Program-made: the position numbers and the translations under genes
Assembly (NCBI GenBank): GCA_033557465.1
Contig: CM066043.1
Location: 115,054,778 to 115,118,777 of the forward strand
Direction of reading: 5' to 3'
Source: Ichthyophis bannanicus
Taxonomy: Eukaryota > Chordata > Amphibia > Gymnophiona > Ichthyophiidae
DNA: 64,000 nt
The notes under the pieces: generated by a model
Database searches by the model: none
Told to the model about the DNA's origin: nothing
What the model saw: the letters and a program-made list of their open reading frames with translations, nothing else
Part shown: positions 1-10,679 of the stretch, in pieces
Layout: the number at the start of each line of letters is the position of its first letter
Position numbering within the stretch: the stretch's first letter is position 1

Positions 1-815
1 TTTATTGATAGTAGATAACGCCTGTCAAGCTACATAAGATGGCAAAAGATGCAACTAGCGGTCCTCCACCTTCCTCCCTGAGTCATTCACCTCTTGCTTC
101 AAGGAACATTCGAGCATATGTGGTGGGATTGTCCTGAAGCGCAGTACTTCAGGGAAGAGTGTAGACCAATTTTATAGGAAATTGTAGGACATAAACTATC
201 CAGAGACTTGAAGATTTTTGTACTGCATGGATACACTGATGATATAGTTATGATAAACTCCCATTCATGCTTATGTGGCATAATTGTGGCTGGGGAGAAA
301 TAGCGAGATCCTGGAAACCTTTAGCACGGGAGTTCTGCGTCAGGCTGGGAAACCTGTATAGCCCTAATAAGTTAACAGCGGTGAAGAGGGGAAGAAACCT
401 GAGGCTTAGGTATTTTGGGAGAAGTTTGGGAATGGTGGAATAACAAAGAAGAGCATTTTGAGAAGGGGTAGGGGGGTATGGGGGAGGGAAGAGATGAGAG
501 GGTCAGGGACTATAAAGGAGGGGAAGGGTAAGATAGGAATTTATTATACATGTATAATTTATTGTAATAGAACTATGCACGGATGGCTGGAGGTATTGAG
601 CCTTGAAGGCAGGCCCATCAGACTATTATGTAAGTTTTCTTTCTGGTAGGGGATGACCTTACTGAACTGATTTGTTTATCTTTCGTAAGTGTGGATTATA
701 TGCTTTGCTACTGAACTTTTGAGTCATTTTTGTTGGACCTGCTAATGTTGGACAGTGACACACAATGATAATGTACTTCATAATTTTTCAATAAAAAAAT
801 ATAATTACAAAAGTT
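1..815 (+). mobile_element. L1-clade LINE, 3' end of ORF2 and 3' UTR
   Basis: Around 117-160 the + strand encodes HMWWDCPEAQYF, the conserved C-terminal L1 ORF2 motif (HMWW-C-P). A second L1 in this window has the matching HIWWDCPK near 28058. The reading is broken by stops soon after. Downstream is AT-rich 3' UTR-like sequence ending in an AATAAA followed by an A-rich stretch (about 788-815), as expected of an L1 tail. The 5' part lies outside the window or is truncated. This is a dead fragment with no intact frame. Confidence 0.65.
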
Positions 816-2606
816 TAGGGGAGCCCTGTTAGATGTGCTAATTGTTCATTCCTTTGTTTGTTCATCAAATCCCAACCTTAGCTGCCATTTTTTATTTCTT
901 TTTCCAACTGTTGTTTTTTTTCGTGACTTGGTCTAAAAGACAGGGCTGGAAAATGACAGGTTTTATTCCAGTTCTGTGCCTTCTGCATGTCATGTCCAGG
1001 TGACTTTGAGAACCTTCACCAGTCTGAGAGATGGGAAGTGGGACCCCTCTGAAGTTGGCCCCTGGCACTGCAAACAGGGGCCACCACTGTCGCAACATTT
1101 ATCCTCCCTCCCTCCTCCTCCAGGCCCGAGAGTAAAACCTCGTTAGTGTGTCCTGATGAGCAGGGTCAGGTCCTGAAACCCCTTAACTACATGACCAGCC
1201 CACTCTTCCAGCCCCTTGGCTGAATCTCTGCATAAAGCAGATTAATAAAGAAAATAAATGTATAATTCTGTACATCCTTGAATCTTAGCTGCATCCTGAT
1301 GTGTCTATTGCCATTCTGAATTAAGTATATTTGTTAAATAGATGTGACATGTTAAATAGTTGTTCCATAGTAACAACGCTTTTAAAAAGTGCTGGGAAAA
1401 ATCTAGGAGAACACAGGAGATCTAGAAGGAAGCGTATTGAGCAACCTATTCTACACTTTTCCCTCTCTGTCGTTTGAGTTACAGTTTGATTTCATCATTT
1501 CTCCACCAGATAACTGACCTCGTTCTAGGCTCTCTGCCGGTGCTCAGATAGTGGAAACAAAGATCACGAGAAGCCGAACCATAAAGATGCAGGTATCAAA
1601 CTTCATTTTGAATCTATTACCTTGACAAGTGCTTCACTGCTAGTACCCAGGGCTGGTACAAGTATTTTTGCCACCCTAGGCAAGTGTGAAAATTTGCCAG
1701 GCTGGTCACTTGCCCCTGTCTTAGCTCTTTACTCACTTACCTCCTCAGTGTCTGGCACAAAATGATTTGAAATCAGTATTGCAGTCTAAAAATAGGTTTC
1801 AAATAAATAAGCATATATATCTTGTTGTGTATATGGGTTTTCAACTGTGTTTGTGGGTGTAATATTTTCAGGCAAGGAGACCTTGGTATAGCTCTGAATA
1901 TGATACAATAAAATGCACCTAACAAACTTGGAACACTTGCAGAGCTCTTCCTGAAGACCCCTAAACACCTCTGAAGCTCTTCTCCATTACGTATAATGTT
2001 CACAAGAGCATGAGAGCATGAACCCTTCTGAGCCTGGACTCTACTAATGAGCAAAGGACAGTACAAGAGAAGCTCTTTCACATCCTTTGTTCAGCAGGTG
2101 CCTGGCTGTACTTGGTGCACTGACCTGTCCCAGAGTTTGCACAGCTGCGGCACGGATAGGTCTGCTTCCTAGTTCCTAATAAAAGTGGTGTTCTGCTTTC
2201 AGGTACTTTGGGGATCCTGCTTGCTTAGTCCGTGTGAACCTTCTCCTCCTCCACTGCTGCTAAATGCTTATGTTTTCTCTTGTTCTCGTGATTTGAGGAC
2301 TTCTAATATCCCAAGGCTTTGATGCAGTAATTGCTCTGCTACGTTTCAGTGCATGGCGTCTTAGTGTACGTGTTAAAACTAGTTTATATTTCCAATGCAG
2401 TAAACTAGTGACATACAGATTACCACCACATTAAAAATTGGGCATTGCCATAAAACACAGCACACCCCGCCATGGTAATATGCAGTCATTTGCCGCATTG
2501 CAAGCAAAATGTCACGGTATGGAGAGACATTAAAAAAGAAAACATGCCAGCCAGATTTCCTATCCCCTACTCCCCACCCACACTCCTTAGTCCCCAGACC
2601 CCTTAA
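816..2606. other. no recognisable gene; one weak exon candidate
   Basis: I see no convincing long coding frame or intact repeat here. The stretch contains a possible 5' exon (1510-1592, listed separately) and, at 1648-1690, a CAGGGCTGG start followed by GCCACCCTAGGCAAG. This resembles the left end of hAT-like elements found elsewhere in the window (53516, 60049). Confidence 0.4.
1510..1592 (+). other. possible 5' exon of the ApoL-like gene (ATG CAG then donor)
   Basis: An acceptor-like CTCCACCAG ends at 1509. The following 83 nt end in ATG CAG (1587-1592) immediately before a GTATCA donor-like sequence. Read this way the exon is mostly 5' UTR with two codons and leaves phase 0. That is the phase needed to enter the candidate exon at 12814-12895. 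The splice signals are only moderate and such a short pattern can occur by chance, so this is a hypothesis. Confidence 0.2.
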
Positions 2607-2652
2607 CCTCCTTTCCAACACTCCTAATGCCTCCTTTCCAACACTCCTAATG
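2607..2652. repeat. exact 23-bp tandem duplication
   Basis: The unit CCTCCTTTCCAACACTCC plus TAATG occurs twice in a row (2607-2629 and 2630-2652) without mismatch. It lies in a C-rich stretch of unknown origin. Confidence 0.85.
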
Positions 2653-2884
2653 CCTCTGACCTCCCAGTACCACTCCAGACACCCTGGTCCAGGAACCTCG
2701 GAGCAGGAAGACCTTCAACCAGAGAACCTCTGATACAGCTTAACTCTATGCCTCCCCCAATCAGTAATACTTACCTGGTCCAAGGAGACATTCAGGGTCA
2801 TCCTTCCGTAATGCCACCATCTTGGAAAATGGTGGCATCTGACTCTTCACTGTGCTGGGATGCACTTAGGGGTCATTCTAACAA

Positions 2885-3055
2885 ATAGTGACCTTGGGCA
2901 AGTCACTTAATCCTCCATTGCCTGCAGAAAAAAAAATCCAAGTTATCAATGGCCCTGTTTAACGTACTGTACATTACCAAGTTTAAGTTACAATATAAAC
3001 CGCTTTGACTGAAATCATAAAGTTGTGTAAAAAAAACCTGCTAAATAAATAAACG
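2885..3055 (+). mobile_element. SINE/LINE 3' tail fragment
   Basis: The stretch begins with CCTTGGGCAAGTCACTTAA, a motif shared with the 3' half of the tRNA-derived SINEs here (compare CTTGGGCAAGCC at 45264). It continues to ATAAACCGCTTTGA and ends in AAATAAATAAA. No A or B box is visible, so it is a truncated copy. Confidence 0.55.
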
Positions 3056-4004
3056 ATTGTTTCCCTTATTTGGAAAGTGTTGCCTCATTTGACAGTCTGA
3101 CTCCTTGCAATGCCTCCTGATGCATCCTGAAAGGTCAGGTTTTGGCTCTTTTGGTGGCTGTTTTTGGAAGATGGCAGCGCCAGATGCAGGAGCTAGTGGG
3201 CATTGCTATCCTTTAACACAGTGGTTTTACGCTGATTTTTCCATGCTAAAAATTCTTGTTCCATTAGGTGTAAGATAAGCATGGGAAAGTCTTGAGTAAC
3301 CCGCTGCACTAAAGGATATAGAACACCTTTCTGCATCGGGGCTTAACTAGGCAATATTCAGGAAGACAGCCACCACATAAACATAAGTGGATGTTTGATC
3401 TACTTATTCATTATTCGTAATATTCAGTGGTCGTATACATTTAGATAGAATTGCTCAATATGCAGTCTAAACCTAAACACATAACTTATCTGTTGAGGGT
3501 TAGTACGGTTATTTGTACAGTTCCCCCTAAACAGATACATATTTATGGATGGTGCTATCCAGATACATTTTAGTCCTGCTCCAAGAACCTTCTTGCCCCT
3601 CCTAATTTTAAATGGATAAAGTTTAGACAGATGTCGAATTGTCCAGCCAAAATGTATTGCTAACCAGCACTGAATTAAAAAAGAAAAAGCCTGCAAGCGG
3701 TTAGCATGTAATACTGACTATTAGGTGCTTTGGAGTGTTGAATATGGCTGCAGTTGGCAATAGCTCCTACAGTTGCAAAATGCATTAGCTTTTTTTAACT
3801 TTGTAGATAATTTTGAAAAGAAAGCTATCTATATAGTTTTGCTTTGAAAACTGGCTTGCATAGAGCATACACACTAAAGCCCCTGCATCTCCACACCTGC
3901 TCTTTGTGCAGCAGGCTGCACAAGGTAAAAGAGTAGATGTGCGACGTGCATTTATAAATAGAATGTGTGCACACACATACCATGCATAATGTTAGCTTAG
4001 TTTA
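3056..4004. other. no gene seen
   Basis: AT-rich sequence with no convincing frame, splice-bounded exon or classified repeat that I can support. Confidence 0.5.
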
Positions 4005-4756
4005 ATTTTATTTATTTATTTATTTATTTAACATTGTTCATATACCGCATTTCTACTATTCAAAGCAGTTTACATGGAACCAGCAATGTAACAGTGCATG
4101 AGCAACTGTTTCACAGAGAATTGGAACATTCCAAATATACAACTAATGCAACATTCAAATAGTTATGATCAACAAACAATAACAACGACTATAAACAGAG
4201 GGGGAGGTATGCTGAGGAATAAATTATGGATCATGAGCTATGCATGATGTGGGAATAGGAACTGAGTCTCTGGAATGTGTAGAAGGTAAAGTATGATATA
4301 CTATGTCACACCTGTCTGCGGATCCAGAGTTGTGGCAGAGTTGAAGTGTTTGTGGAATAGGAAGGTTTTGAGCTTCTTCCTGAAGTCGGAATGGTCAAAG
4401 CAGCCTCTCAGATGTGAAGGGAGGGTGTTCCATGCTGTGGGGACAAAGAGGAAGAATGCATGGCTGCATGTGGATTGCTTGCTTTTGGTTTTATGAGCTG
4501 GGATGGTTAGAAGGTTGAGAGAATTGTGTTTTCGGAGTCTGTCACCCTTGGGTTTTGAAGGGAGTGGAGGTAGGTTGCCGATTCGTTGTGTATGACTTTT
4601 TGTCATAATGAGTGCCTTGTACCTTATTCTTGCATGGATGGGGAGCCAGTGAAGGTGTTGTAGGACAGGAGTGATATGTGCCTGTCTGGAGATTCTGTAG
4701 ATTATCCTTGTGCAGTGTTTTGTGCCATTTGGAGAGGTTGTAGGGATTGTTTAGTG

Positions 4757-4950
4757 CAGGGGTGGGCAATTCTGGTCCTGGAGGGCCGCAGACCAGTCAG
4801 GTATTCATGATGTCCCTAATGAATATTCATGGACCTATTTCCATACAATGTAAGGCAGTGGATGCAAATAGATCTCAAGAATATTCATTAGGGACATCAT
4901 GAAAACCTGACTGGTCTGTGGCCCTCCAGGACCAGAATTGCCCACCCCTG
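4757..4950. mobile_element. hAT-type MITE with exact 8-bp target duplication
   Basis: A 194-bp palindromic element starts CAGGGGTGGGCAATTCTGG and ends CCAGAATTGCCCACCCCTG, so the terminal inverted repeats are essentially perfect. It is flanked on both sides by GTTTAGTG (4749-4756 and 4951-4958), the 8-bp duplication expected of hAT transposition. The two halves are complementary over most of the length. There is no coding capacity. It interrupts the RT region of the LINE. Confidence 0.93.
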
Positions 4951-6211
4951 GTTTAGTGAGTCCATGGTATATTATGTTGCAATGGTCGAGTGTGGGGGTG
5001 ACTATGGCTTGACAAACTGTGTGAAATAAGTCTAGACTTAATAGTTGGTGGAGGTTCTTCAAGATTCTCAGTTTGTAGTAGGTGGATTGGGCTGTTTTTT
5101 TTATTTCTGCTTGGAAGCTGTGCTTCTGGTTGAGGATTATGCCCAGATATTTGACCTCACATTTTACGTTGATGGTGAGGTCTTTGGGTATCAAAGACTG
5201 AGGGGGGCTGTAGGATGTTTCTGTGAATATGTGTAGTGCCTAAGTCTTATCTTGATTAGTGAAGAGTTTTTGCTTTTCAAGCCAACGTCTCACTTTAGTG
5301 AAGCATTTTTAGATGTTGAAGTCTGATGTGGAAGTGTTGAATGGTGTGAAAAGCATTATATCATCCTTGTAGACTTGGTACTGGATCATGTGGTCTTTGA
5401 AAATTTGGCATATGGGTTGGAGGAAGAGATTAAATAAGAGAGCCGACAGGCCTGAGCCTTGGGATACTCCTTGTTGTTGGATGAAAGGGCGGGAGGTACT
5501 GCAGCCAATCCTCACTTGTTGGATTCTGTTGTTGAGATAGGAACAGAATCAACTTAGTGTGGTATCTTGTAGGCCAATGTCCTGTAGCCTTTGCAGGAGT
5601 TGGTGGTGTGGTAAGGAGTCAAAGGCTGATGAGATGTCAAGAAATATTAATAGGCAGCCTGGGTTGGCATTTTGCATGTAAGTTAGTATTGAGTCTAGCA
5701 GGGATGTGAGCAGGGTTTCAACTCCATGGTTTAGTTTAAACCCATGTTGATAGGGATCAAGAGGGGCATGGTCATCAATGAAATCTTGGAGTTGGTTTTG
5801 TACCAGTTTCTCTATTATTTTTGCTATGAGTGGGATACTTGAAATCGGCCTATAGGCCTTTGGTTCCTTTTAATACGAGACGAATTGAGCTTCTCTTCAA
5901 GGAAGTGGCATTTTTCCCTGAGAATAGGGATGCATGTATTATATGGTCTGTAGGAAGGGACTGCGGTTAGCTCTTGATCCAGGCAACAAGGCAAGGGTCC
6001 AGGGCTAAAGTAGTTGTATTGAGATTCATTATTGTAGTCTCAATGTTTTCTAGAGATGGAAGAATGAATTCAGACCATGTGGCACTGGAGGTGGTTTTAT
6101 TGTTTAGGGTAAGATCTTGAGGGGTATTGGGGGAGGTTGCCTGGTATTTCACACAGAGGTGGTCAGTTATGTCCTGTGGTGAGATTCTGTCTTGAGGTTG
6201 TTGTTTAGTTA

Positions 6212-6504
6212 GTTTTTATTTATTTTTATTTTCATTTTCTTATATACCGTGCTATTCTGCATCAGTGCGGTTTACATTGAACAAACTGAAATTACATTGA
6301 ACAGGGCATTATAACTTGGAGATAATTATTTTACAGGGAACATGGGCTATGGAGGGTTAAGTGGCTTGCCCAAGACCACAAGGAGCACCTGTGGGACTAG
6401 AAACCCCAGTCCTTCCGGCCCAAGGTTGCTGTCCTCTAGTGGGATTTGAACCCCCGACCTTCCGGCCTGAAGTACCTTGCCCCAACCACTAGGCCACTCC
6501 TCCA
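6212..6504 (-). mobile_element. tRNA-derived SINE, copy 1
   Basis: The complement reads TGGAGGAGTGGCCTAGTGG (A box) and GGTTCAAATCC (B box), then a body shared with copies at 45132 and 53886, and an AT-rich tail. It sits inside the LINE at 4005-8425. I could not find a clean target-site duplication. Confidence 0.88.
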
Positions 6505-8426
6505 TTCAGGAGAGATTTTGCGATGGTAAAGAGATCTCTGGGTTTGTTTAATGAATGCAAAATATTATCATCATGGTATTCTCTCTTCCTTCTTAAAGTT
6601 TCTTCGAGTATAAACAGTGTTTATTCATGTAGGTACCATGGCTGATAAGGTCTCTCGAGTCTCCAATTGCGTTCGAGACGGCGCAGTTCCTACTTCAGAG
6701 ATAAGAGGGATGTAGAGAACCATGGGGCTTTGTTAGAACATTTGTTTGATATTTTCCTAGGTAGTGTTTGAGCTGCTATTGCCATGATTTTGTTCTATCG
6801 TTCTATTTGTGAGTCAAGGTCGCTATTTTCTTGTTTAAGATGCTCTAGTTGGGGGGTGACTGAATCGAAAAAGGACTCGTTATCAAACTGTCTAAATCTT
6901 CAATTTATTGGAGGTGTATTGGGGAGTTTCTTCTGTGGTTTACTTGTGGGATAGTGAAGAGGAGACTGCATGGTCCAACCAGGGTACTGGGAGTATTGAG
7001 TGGGATATAAAGTTCACATCTGCTGTGAGGGTTTGAGGCAAGAAAATCATATCCAGAATGTTATCTTTTTTATGAGCTGGAGAGGTAAGTATTTGAGTGA
7101 AGTGTAAGGCTTCCATTGCTTCTGTGAAGAGAGAGGATTGTTTATGGGGGGGGGGGGGGGCGGCGAGGTTAAATTCAGATCACCAAGGAGGATGAGGGGG
7201 TGATGGACATTTTGGTTGGGAGCAAGCTGATTCTAATAGTGTGGATAGGTTGCCAGAATTGCTATGGGGAGCCCTGTATACCAAGCATAAAGAGAGGGAT
7301 GCATTGGAAACTAGGGTATCTGTGCTAGACGTGGCATTAGAGTCTATAGTGCTGAGTTCTAAGCTATTTCTTGCAATGATACAGACTCCTCCTCCTCTAC
7401 TGGCTAATCTGTTACATTCGTAGATGGTATATGAAGGAGGGCACAGCTGGTTGATAGTCAGTTTCACTGAGCCAGGTCTCGGTGATACATAGGATTGTCT
7501 AGCTCAAGATATGAGATGAAGTCAACTAAAACTGGAATCTTGTTCCTTGCAGAGCATGCGTTGATGAGGGCACATTTTAGAGGTTGGCTTATGTCGTGAG
7601 GTATCTGGTTTGGTAGAGTAGAGAGTCTGATCTTGTCTAATGCGCATTTCCATCTGTGTTGGTGAATGCATAAGGTGGACAGCTGGTTGAAGGTAGGTGT
7701 AGGCCTGTTGGTGTGGATTATAGGTATGGTTGTTGTGTTCTATTTTTGCAGGATCTATGAGTAATGCTGGAAGGAACATTAGTGGGATGAAATGAATGAG
7801 TATAACAGCGTACCTGATAGTAGCTCCCTCCATTCTTGTCATATAACATAGTGGTTGTCCCAAGGAGATGAGGTTAGCCATGTAGAGGAGGCTCACAGAA
7901 GGCTAGCTGGTAGTGGGGCAGACTGACCATGGCTGGGTGGTGGCAAGATAAACAGTGATCAGGCTGGTGCAGGTACAGATCAGGTGAGGAAGATGAGTTA
8001 AAAAGTTCTTGTAGGCAGTCAATTGGTGGCCATGAGGAGTAAGGGAGGAGCTCCTGCTCTCACCCTCTGGTCTGAGAGGCTGCTCCTGGGCTTCTGGTAA
8101 GGGGAGTAGTTATGTAGGTTTTCTTGGACTGAGGAGAGGTGAAATTCCTGGACTTGTTGCAGCTTGATTACAGGTTTCCAATGAGGTGTTGTGTAATGGT
8201 GGGATCCAGCAGCTCTAGTTTTGTGCCTCCGCCTAAGAACCCTCTGGTGGGCCCATCAGGCGTGGGCGCACCTTGGTGCGCTGCCCTTTCTAATGGTGAA
8301 ACTCGCCAGGCTGATTGGGTTGCCGGTGGGGAGAGGGGAGCAGCTTACCTGCCCGCTCCCTGCAGGGATCTGCAGTCGGTGCGGCGGAGAAGGCTTGTGT
8401 TCTTTGGCATGCTGCTCTTTTTAAAG

Positions 8427-8950
8427 GTAATTCATTAGAAGACATTTTTGACCACCTTTCAAGTACACACATCAATGCAGTTTACAGTATCATCAGTAAA
8501 AGTATGTAGAAAGAGATGGAAAAAAGGAATAAAAAGTTAGGAGAATAGGAAAGCAGAAACTAGCAGCTGGCTGTCAAAAGCCTGTTTAGAGAGGAAAGTT
8601 GTAAGTCTAGCTTTGAACTTAGCAAAACTACCCTTAAACTTAAGGAATTGAGTTCCAGAAGGAGGGAGATTGTCCTACTGAGATCAGAGATAGTAATGAG
8701 GCTTGTGTGGATTAAATAAATATTTAGGCATGCTTTGAGACAGACAAATTTCAGCCAAGTTATTTATCCAGGGAAGAGCTTTGAAAATTTCTCTTATATA
8801 ATATGCTATTGCAGATATTGTAATTAGTACAGAGAACATGCAACCCCGAATAGCTGTCATATAATTGCATTGGGCCTCCAAGAAAACTTTGGGTATAGGC
8901 TACATGAAGTGGATGATACATCCCAATGCAGCAGTGCTGCAATAGCAGAG
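8427..8950 (-). mobile_element. L2-type LINE 3' end
   Basis: The stretch resembles the 3' ends of the other L2 copies: a GACCACCTTTCAAGTAC start, then CAATGCAGTTTACAG, and on the complement a degenerate C-terminal ORF2 reading. No frame is open for long. Confidence 0.45.
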
Positions 8951-8999
8951 GTCATGCATTTGGGCTGCAAAAGCCCAAGGGAGTGGTACAGTAAATAAG

Positions 9000-9945
9000 A
9001 ACATAAGAACTGCCATATTGGGTCAGACCAAGGTCCATCAAGCCCAGTATCCTGTTTCCATCAGTGACCAATCCAGGTGACAAGCACCTGGCAAGTTAAT
9101 GCTTGTCCTAGGGTAAGCAGTAGATTTCCCGGGGCCTCCTTAATAATGACTTTTGGACCTTTCTTCCCAGAACTTGTCCAAACCTTGTTTAAACCCAGCT
9201 ACATTTTTTCTACATCCTCTGGTAACGATTTCCAGAGTTTGATTATGCGTCAAGTGAAGAAATATTTTCTCTTATTAGTCTTAAATGGGTTACATTGTAG
9301 CCTCATTGCATGTCCTCTGATCTTTCTACATTTTGATGGTGTAAACAACCGATCTACTCCATTCTACTCCATTCTTTAATTTATTGACCTCTATTATATC
9401 TCCCCTCAGCTGCCTCTTTTCAAGGTTGAAGAGCCCTAACCTTTTAAGGCTCTCCTCATAGGGGTATCCTTCCATCCCCTTTACCATTTTGGTGGCTCTT
9501 TTTTCTGTACCTTTTCTAATTATCCTTTTTAAGATACGGAAACCAAAATTCCACACAATATTCAAGGTTCAGTCGCACCATGGAACAATACAGAGGCATT
9601 ATAATATCCTTTGTTTTATTCTCCATTCCTTTCCTTATGATTCCTAGCATTCTATTTGCCTTCTTGGCCACCACTGAACACTGGGTGTAAGGTTCCAATG
9701 TATTATCCATGATGTCTAAATCTTTTTCCTGGGTGGTGGTTCCTAATGTGAAACCTTGCATCATGCAACCATAGTTGTTTGGGTTGTTCTTTCCTAGATG
9801 CATAACTTTGCACTTGTCCGCATTAAATTTTATCTGCCATTTAGATGTCCAGTCTTCCAATTTATCAAGGTCCTCTTGTAATTTTTCACAATCCCCTTGT
9901 GTTTTAACAACTTTGAATAATTTTGTGTCATCTGCAAGGATAGGC
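9000..9945 (-). mobile_element. CR1-like LINE, RT C-terminus and 3' end
   Basis: The - strand reading from 9947 begins near ADDTKLFKV, the catalytic box of the reverse transcriptase (the usual FADDTKL). It continues through W..KFNADKCKVMHLG, VAKKANRMLGIIRKG and LEYCVEFW, then [12 protein letters not shown] in a shifted frame (9326-9565). These are the RT thumb and C-terminal blocks of CR1-like LINEs. The 3' part (9000-9370) carries the AACATAAGAACTGCC and GGGTCAGACCAAGG motifs of this family. It is 5'-truncated at the RT box, and there is at least one frameshift near 9540. Confidence 0.82.
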
Positions 9946-10670
9946 AATGAAGTACTTCAATGCATGAAAGAAAAGCAGGACCTGGGGGTGATCGTATCAG
10001 ATGATCTTAAGGTGGCCAAACAGGTAGAAAAGTCAATGGCAAAAGCCAGAAGTATGCTTGGGTGCATTGGGAGAGGAATGGCCAGCAGGAAGGTGGTAAT
10101 AGTGCCTCTGTATAAGCCTCTGGTGAGAGCTCATTTGACATATCATAGCAATTCTGGAGATTGCACCTCCATAAGGCTATAAACAGGATGGAGTCGGTGC
10201 AGTGGTCTTTGTCATAAGGTATACAGTATGGGTAAAGATCTCGGTAGGCGTACTTTGGAAGAAAAGTGGGAGAGGGGTGATATAATGTAAACTACTTTGA
10301 TACTAATGTTGTGATATAGCAAATTTTAATAAATCATTAACCTTAGTAAAGACATTTAAACACCTTGCGGCAGATGGGAAGGAAGTCCTGGAACCAGGGA
10401 TCATAGAATGAAGGTGAATGCGGATACACTCGGGAGTGAGCTGAGAAAATGTTTTACAGAAAAAGTAGTGGTTGCATGGAACAGCCTCCCAGATGGTGGA
10501 GGTGAGAACTGTATCCGAATTCAAGAAAGCATGGGACAAATGCAGAGGATCCCTTAGGGAAAGGAAGGGTTTGTACAACTTAATAGCTTGTATGGATGGA
10601 AAGACGGGATAGGCCATATGATCTTTATAGGCCTTCTCTGTTTCTAAGAAAATTAGTGTAATCTGCATGG
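9946..10670 (+). mobile_element. CR1-like LINE, RT C-terminal fragment in opposite orientation
   Basis: On the + strand the sequence encodes MKEKQDLGVIVSDDLK, then KSMAKARSMLGCIGRGM and PLYKPLVRAHL. These are the same RT blocks as in the copy to its left but from another subfamily. The tail region encodes SELRKCFTEKVVVAWNSLPD (10435-10490) and reaches 10670 with stops. A TGTAAACTACTTTGA-to-AATAAA tail at 10286-10336 interrupts it, suggesting a further small insertion. Confidence 0.75.
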
Positions 10671-10679
10671 AGGGACCAA

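Larger units (their letters stand above)
4005..8425 (-). mobile_element. L2/CR1-superfamily LINE, nearly full length but decayed
   Basis: Read on the - strand, the order is a GC-rich 5' region (about 8180-8425), endonuclease-like peptides (7180-7467, RGGGVCIIARNS), reverse-transcriptase peptides (5309-5515, with QQGVSQGSGLSALLFNLFL, the L2-type VPQGSVLGPLLF block), a YLGI-containing RT C-terminal block (4951-5194) and a final block containing FVPTAWNTLPSHLR (4301-4606). This order is typical of L2-type LINEs. The 3' end is the TTTATTTA repeat at 4005-4030, the complement of a TAAA-type tail. Many stops and frameshifts separate the blocks. A hAT MITE (4757-4950) and a SINE (6212-6504) are inserted in it. 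Confidence 0.75.

Noticed and set aside
6212..6504. tRNA gene (A and B boxes), also at 45132 and 53886
   Set aside because: Three near-identical copies with long bodies and A-rich tails are SINEs, not tRNA genes; no cloverleaf forms.
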